From Actinomadura macra NBRC 14102 (GTDB lineage: Bacteria; Actinomycetota; Actinomycetes; Streptosporangiales; Streptosporangiaceae), in the NCBI RefSeq assembly GCF_001552215.1, contig NZ_BCQT01000004.1:670084-734083 (forward strand): DNA of 64,000 nt. Direction: 5' to 3'. Under the pieces are notes generated by a model, which was given only the letters and a program-made list of their open reading frames with translations, made no database searches and was not told where the DNA came from. Within the stretch, counting starts at the first letter, position 1. Each line of letters opens with the position of its first letter. Of the stretch, positions 62,126-64,000 are shown one piece after another. The translations under genes were made by a program, and so were the position numbers.

Positions 62126-63274
62126 ATGCGGGTCTGTGTTTGCACGATCGTGCATCATCCAGAGGATGCGCGGATTCTGCACCGGCAGATTCGCGCCCTG
62201 CTCGACGCTGGTCATGAGGTCACATATATCGCTCCATTCCGGGCGTGCAATGTGACACCGTGGCGCGAGATCAGCCCGGTGGACGTGCCGCGGGCGACGG
62301 GCCGCCGCCGGCTCCGCGCCCTGCGCGCCGCCCACCGGGCGCTCAGCGAGCACGCCGCCTACGCCGACCTGATCCTTCTGCACGACCCGGAGTTGCTCGT
62401 CTCCATGCCGCGCGAGGTGCGCTCCCGGACGGTCGTCTGGGACGTCCACGAGGACACCGCCGCCGCGCTCACCGCCAAGGGCTGGGTCCCCGGCCCGGTG
62501 CGGCCCCTCCTGCGGCCCGCCGTCCGGCGGCTGGAGAAGCGCAGCGAGCGGCGGCACCGGCTGTTGCTGGCCGAGGAGGGCTACCGGGAACGGTTCCGCG
62601 AGGATCACCCCGTGGTGCCCAACACCACCTACGTCGCCGACCTGCCGCCCGGCCCGCCCGACGGCCGCCGCGCCGTCTACGTCGGCCACCTGTCGGTCGC
62701 CCGCGGCGCCCTCGACATGATCGCGATGGCCCGGCTGCTGGCCCCCGAGGGCATCATGGTCGAGCTGATCGGCGCCGCCGACGGCGAGGTCCGGCCCGCC
62801 CTCCGCGACGCCCAGCGCGAGGGCGTGCTCCGCTGGTACGGCTTCGTCCCGAACGACCGGGCACTGCGCATCGCCGAGGGCGCGATGGCCGGACTCGCCC
62901 TCCTGCACGACGAACCGAACTACCGGCACTCCATGCCGACCAAGGTCGTCGAGTACATGGCCCGTGGCGTCCCGGTGGTCTCCACCCCGAACCCGCCCGC
63001 CGTGGAGATCGTCGAGCCGTCCGGCTGCGGGCTGATCGTCCCCTTCGCCGACCCGGCCGCCGCCGCGAAGGCCGTCCGCCGGCTGCGCGAGGACGCCGAA
63101 CTCCGCATCGGCATGGGCAAGCGCGGCTACGAGACGGCCCGCGCCCGCTTCCACTGGCCCACCCACGCCGAGCGCTTCGTCACCCAGCTGGAACTCTGGG
63201 CCGGCCGCGCCCCCGCCCTGATCGCCGACGCCGAGGCCGTCCCAGAGTTCGAAGAACCCGTTCCCGAGTACTGA
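62126..63274 (+). CDS. GT4-family glycosyltransferase
   Basis: The protein has 382 residues and a GT-B fold. The N-terminus reads VCVCTIVHHPEDARILHRQ, the acceptor domain has VVWDVHEDTAAALTAKGW, the donor domain has AVYVGHLSVARGALDMI and YRHSMPTKVVEYMARGVPVV, a variant of the GT4 donor motif seen in sugar transferases of capsule loci. ATG at 62126 is supported by GGAG eight bases earlier; an ATG at 62069 is in frame but not preceded by a ribosome site. GATAAT at 62096-62101 is a fair -10 box with no clear -35, so a short leader is possible. Confidence 0.88.
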   Translation: MRVCVCTIVHHPEDARILHRQIRALLDAGHEVTYIAPFRACNVTPWREISPVDVPRATGRRRLRALRAAHRALSEHAAYADLILLHDPELLVSMPREVRSRTVVWDVHEDTAAALTAKGWVPGPVRPLLRPAVRRLEKRSERRHRLLLAEEGYRERFREDHPVVPNTTYVADLPPGPPDGRRAVYVGHLSVARGALDMIAMARLLAPEGIMVELIGAADGEVRPALRDAQREGVLRWYGFVPNDRALRIAEGAMAGLALLHDEPNYRHSMPTKVVEYMARGVPVVSTPNPPAVEIVEPSGCGLIVPFADPAAAAKAVRRLREDAELRIGMGKRGYETARARFHWPTHAERFVTQLELWAGRAPALIADAEAVPEFEEPVPEY

Positions 63275-63295
63275 GAGCCCGCTCCGTGAACACCG

Positions 63296-64000
63296 TCAGG
63301 GGGACGAGCCGGCGGGCGAGGATCCTGGGCTGGGGGTGAGGGAACGCCGCACGACCGCGGAGGCTATGCGGGCGGCGGCGCCCGGAGGACGGTTCGCGTC
63401 CACGACCACGATGAGGCGGCCGACGCGCAGCGCGATCGTCCCGGCGGTCGGGCCGATCTCGTACGCCTCGTCGCCGCCGATGTCGCGCCGCTGCCGTGCC
63501 TGCGCCTGCGTGGACTGCAACGCGTCCAGCAGCCGTGCGGCCGATGCCTCATCGGGGGCCACCCACCGCACGCTGACGGTCAGTCCCCGCACCACCGGTT
63601 CCTGTTCGGCGGAGCCGCGCGGCGAGGGCGTGCCGCCGGGTTCGAGTTCGGGTGCGCCCGTGACAAAACTCGGGGGGTCAGTGACCTGATGGTCGGGTTT
63701 GTCGGGATCAGCTCTGATTGAGCCGTCTGCACCCTCCCTGCCCTCCTCATCCTCCTTGCCCGGGCCGTCCTCGCCCCGTCGTCCGTCCTCACCGGCACGT
63801 TTCGGCTTCGGCGGCTCGTAGGTACAGGAGACCGGGTGCGGGAGCTTCACCGTGCCGACGCTCGCGTGCCCGGGTTCGGTGACGTAGGAGTCCAGACGCG
63901 CGGCGGCCAGGTCGGGTTCCTTGAGCAGGTCGCAGGCGTCCGGCCAATCGCCCACCGGCACGCCGCCGAGCTCGGCGGGGCCGGTGCCCGCCGCGCCGCC
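63296..64000 (-). CDS. Uncharacterised, possibly exported protein (5' end outside window)
   Basis: The frame is open to the right edge, so the N-terminus is missing. The visible 234 residues start GGAAGTGPAELGG and then VPVGDWPDACDLLKEPDLA, resembling the Cys-containing start of actinobacterial DUF3558-type lipoproteins. The middle (about residues 70-125) is a charged, low-complexity linker (EDGRRGEDGPGKEDEEGREG), then a small folded domain (LTVSVRWVAPDEASAARLL, RVGRLIVVVDANRPPG). It is probably extracytoplasmic; a signal peptide would lie outside the window. No function assigned. Confidence 0.7.
   Translation of the reverse strand, partial: GGAAGTGPAELGGVPVGDWPDACDLLKEPDLAAARLDSYVTEPGHASVGTVKLPHPVSCTYEPPKPKRAGEDGRRGEDGPGKEDEEGREGADGSIRADPDKPDHQVTDPPSFVTGAPELEPGGTPSPRGSAEQEPVVRGLTVSVRWVAPDEASAARLLDALQSTQAQARQRRDIGGDEAYEIGPTAGTIALRVGRLIVVVDANRPPGAAARIASAVVRRSLTPSPGSSPAGSSP

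Overview
This window is high-GC actinobacterial DNA. The gene content (split-free fbiC, fused fbiB, XRE-DUF5753/DUF397 pairs, actinobacterial teichoic acid genes) and the many GTG/TTG starts point to a filamentous actinomycete of the Actinomadura/Thermomonosporaceae type. The genus is an inference; no rRNA or other taxonomic marker is present.

Layout. (1) 1-4114: the 3' end of fbiB and all of fbiC, the last steps and the deazaflavin core of coenzyme F420 synthesis, separated by a 365-base spacer carrying two inverted repeats whose arms co-vary. (2) 4111-5055: a LysR-type regulator, convergent with fbiC; the two stop codons share the bases CTAG. (3) 5034-28942: a genomic island of about 23.9 kb bounded by a perfect 54-base direct repeat. 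The left copy is the 5' end of the lysR gene (first seven codons plus leader); the right copy is an orphan duplicate of it. No integrase or transposase was recognised inside. (4) 29083-63274: chromosomal genes for DNA repair, sugar nucleotide supply and cell-surface glycopolymer assembly. (5) 63296-64000: a truncated gene of unknown function.

The island is a defence and peptide cargo. From the left it carries a DUF4365 protein coupled to an unknown protein; a cluster made of a Nudix hydrolase, an HTH regulator with a long helical C-terminus, a radical SAM/SPASM enzyme, a 44-residue peptide and a small kinase-fold protein; a complete class 1 DISARM anti-phage set (drmD, drmMI, drmA, drmB, drmC, all on the minus strand); and a UvrD-like helicase with a RelE-like N-terminus. 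DISARM is cut into two transcription blocks by an XRE-DUF397 regulator pair and two small plus-strand genes, and the presumed DNA-recognition part of the methylase is conspicuously AT-rich, suggesting it was swapped.

The chromosomal right half works as a surface-polymer locus. It has a mannose-1-phosphate guanylyltransferase-like enzyme, WecB and WecC (UDP-ManNAc then UDP-ManNAcA), about nine glycosyltransferases, two CDP-glycerol glycerophosphotransferases fused to GT2-type domains, two membrane O-acyltransferases, an LCP ligase that would attach the polymer to peptidoglycan, a CDP-alcohol phosphatidyltransferase, and membrane GT-C/flippase-like proteins. Short GC-rich repeat units sit in front of the TIGR03089 gene, and related units lie in frame inside three coding sequences.

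The most promising undescribed system is the radical SAM/44-residue peptide cluster at 7006-10983. Its arrangement resembles Rgg/RRNPP-regulated radical SAM peptides of streptococci, but here it lies in an actinobacterial defence island.
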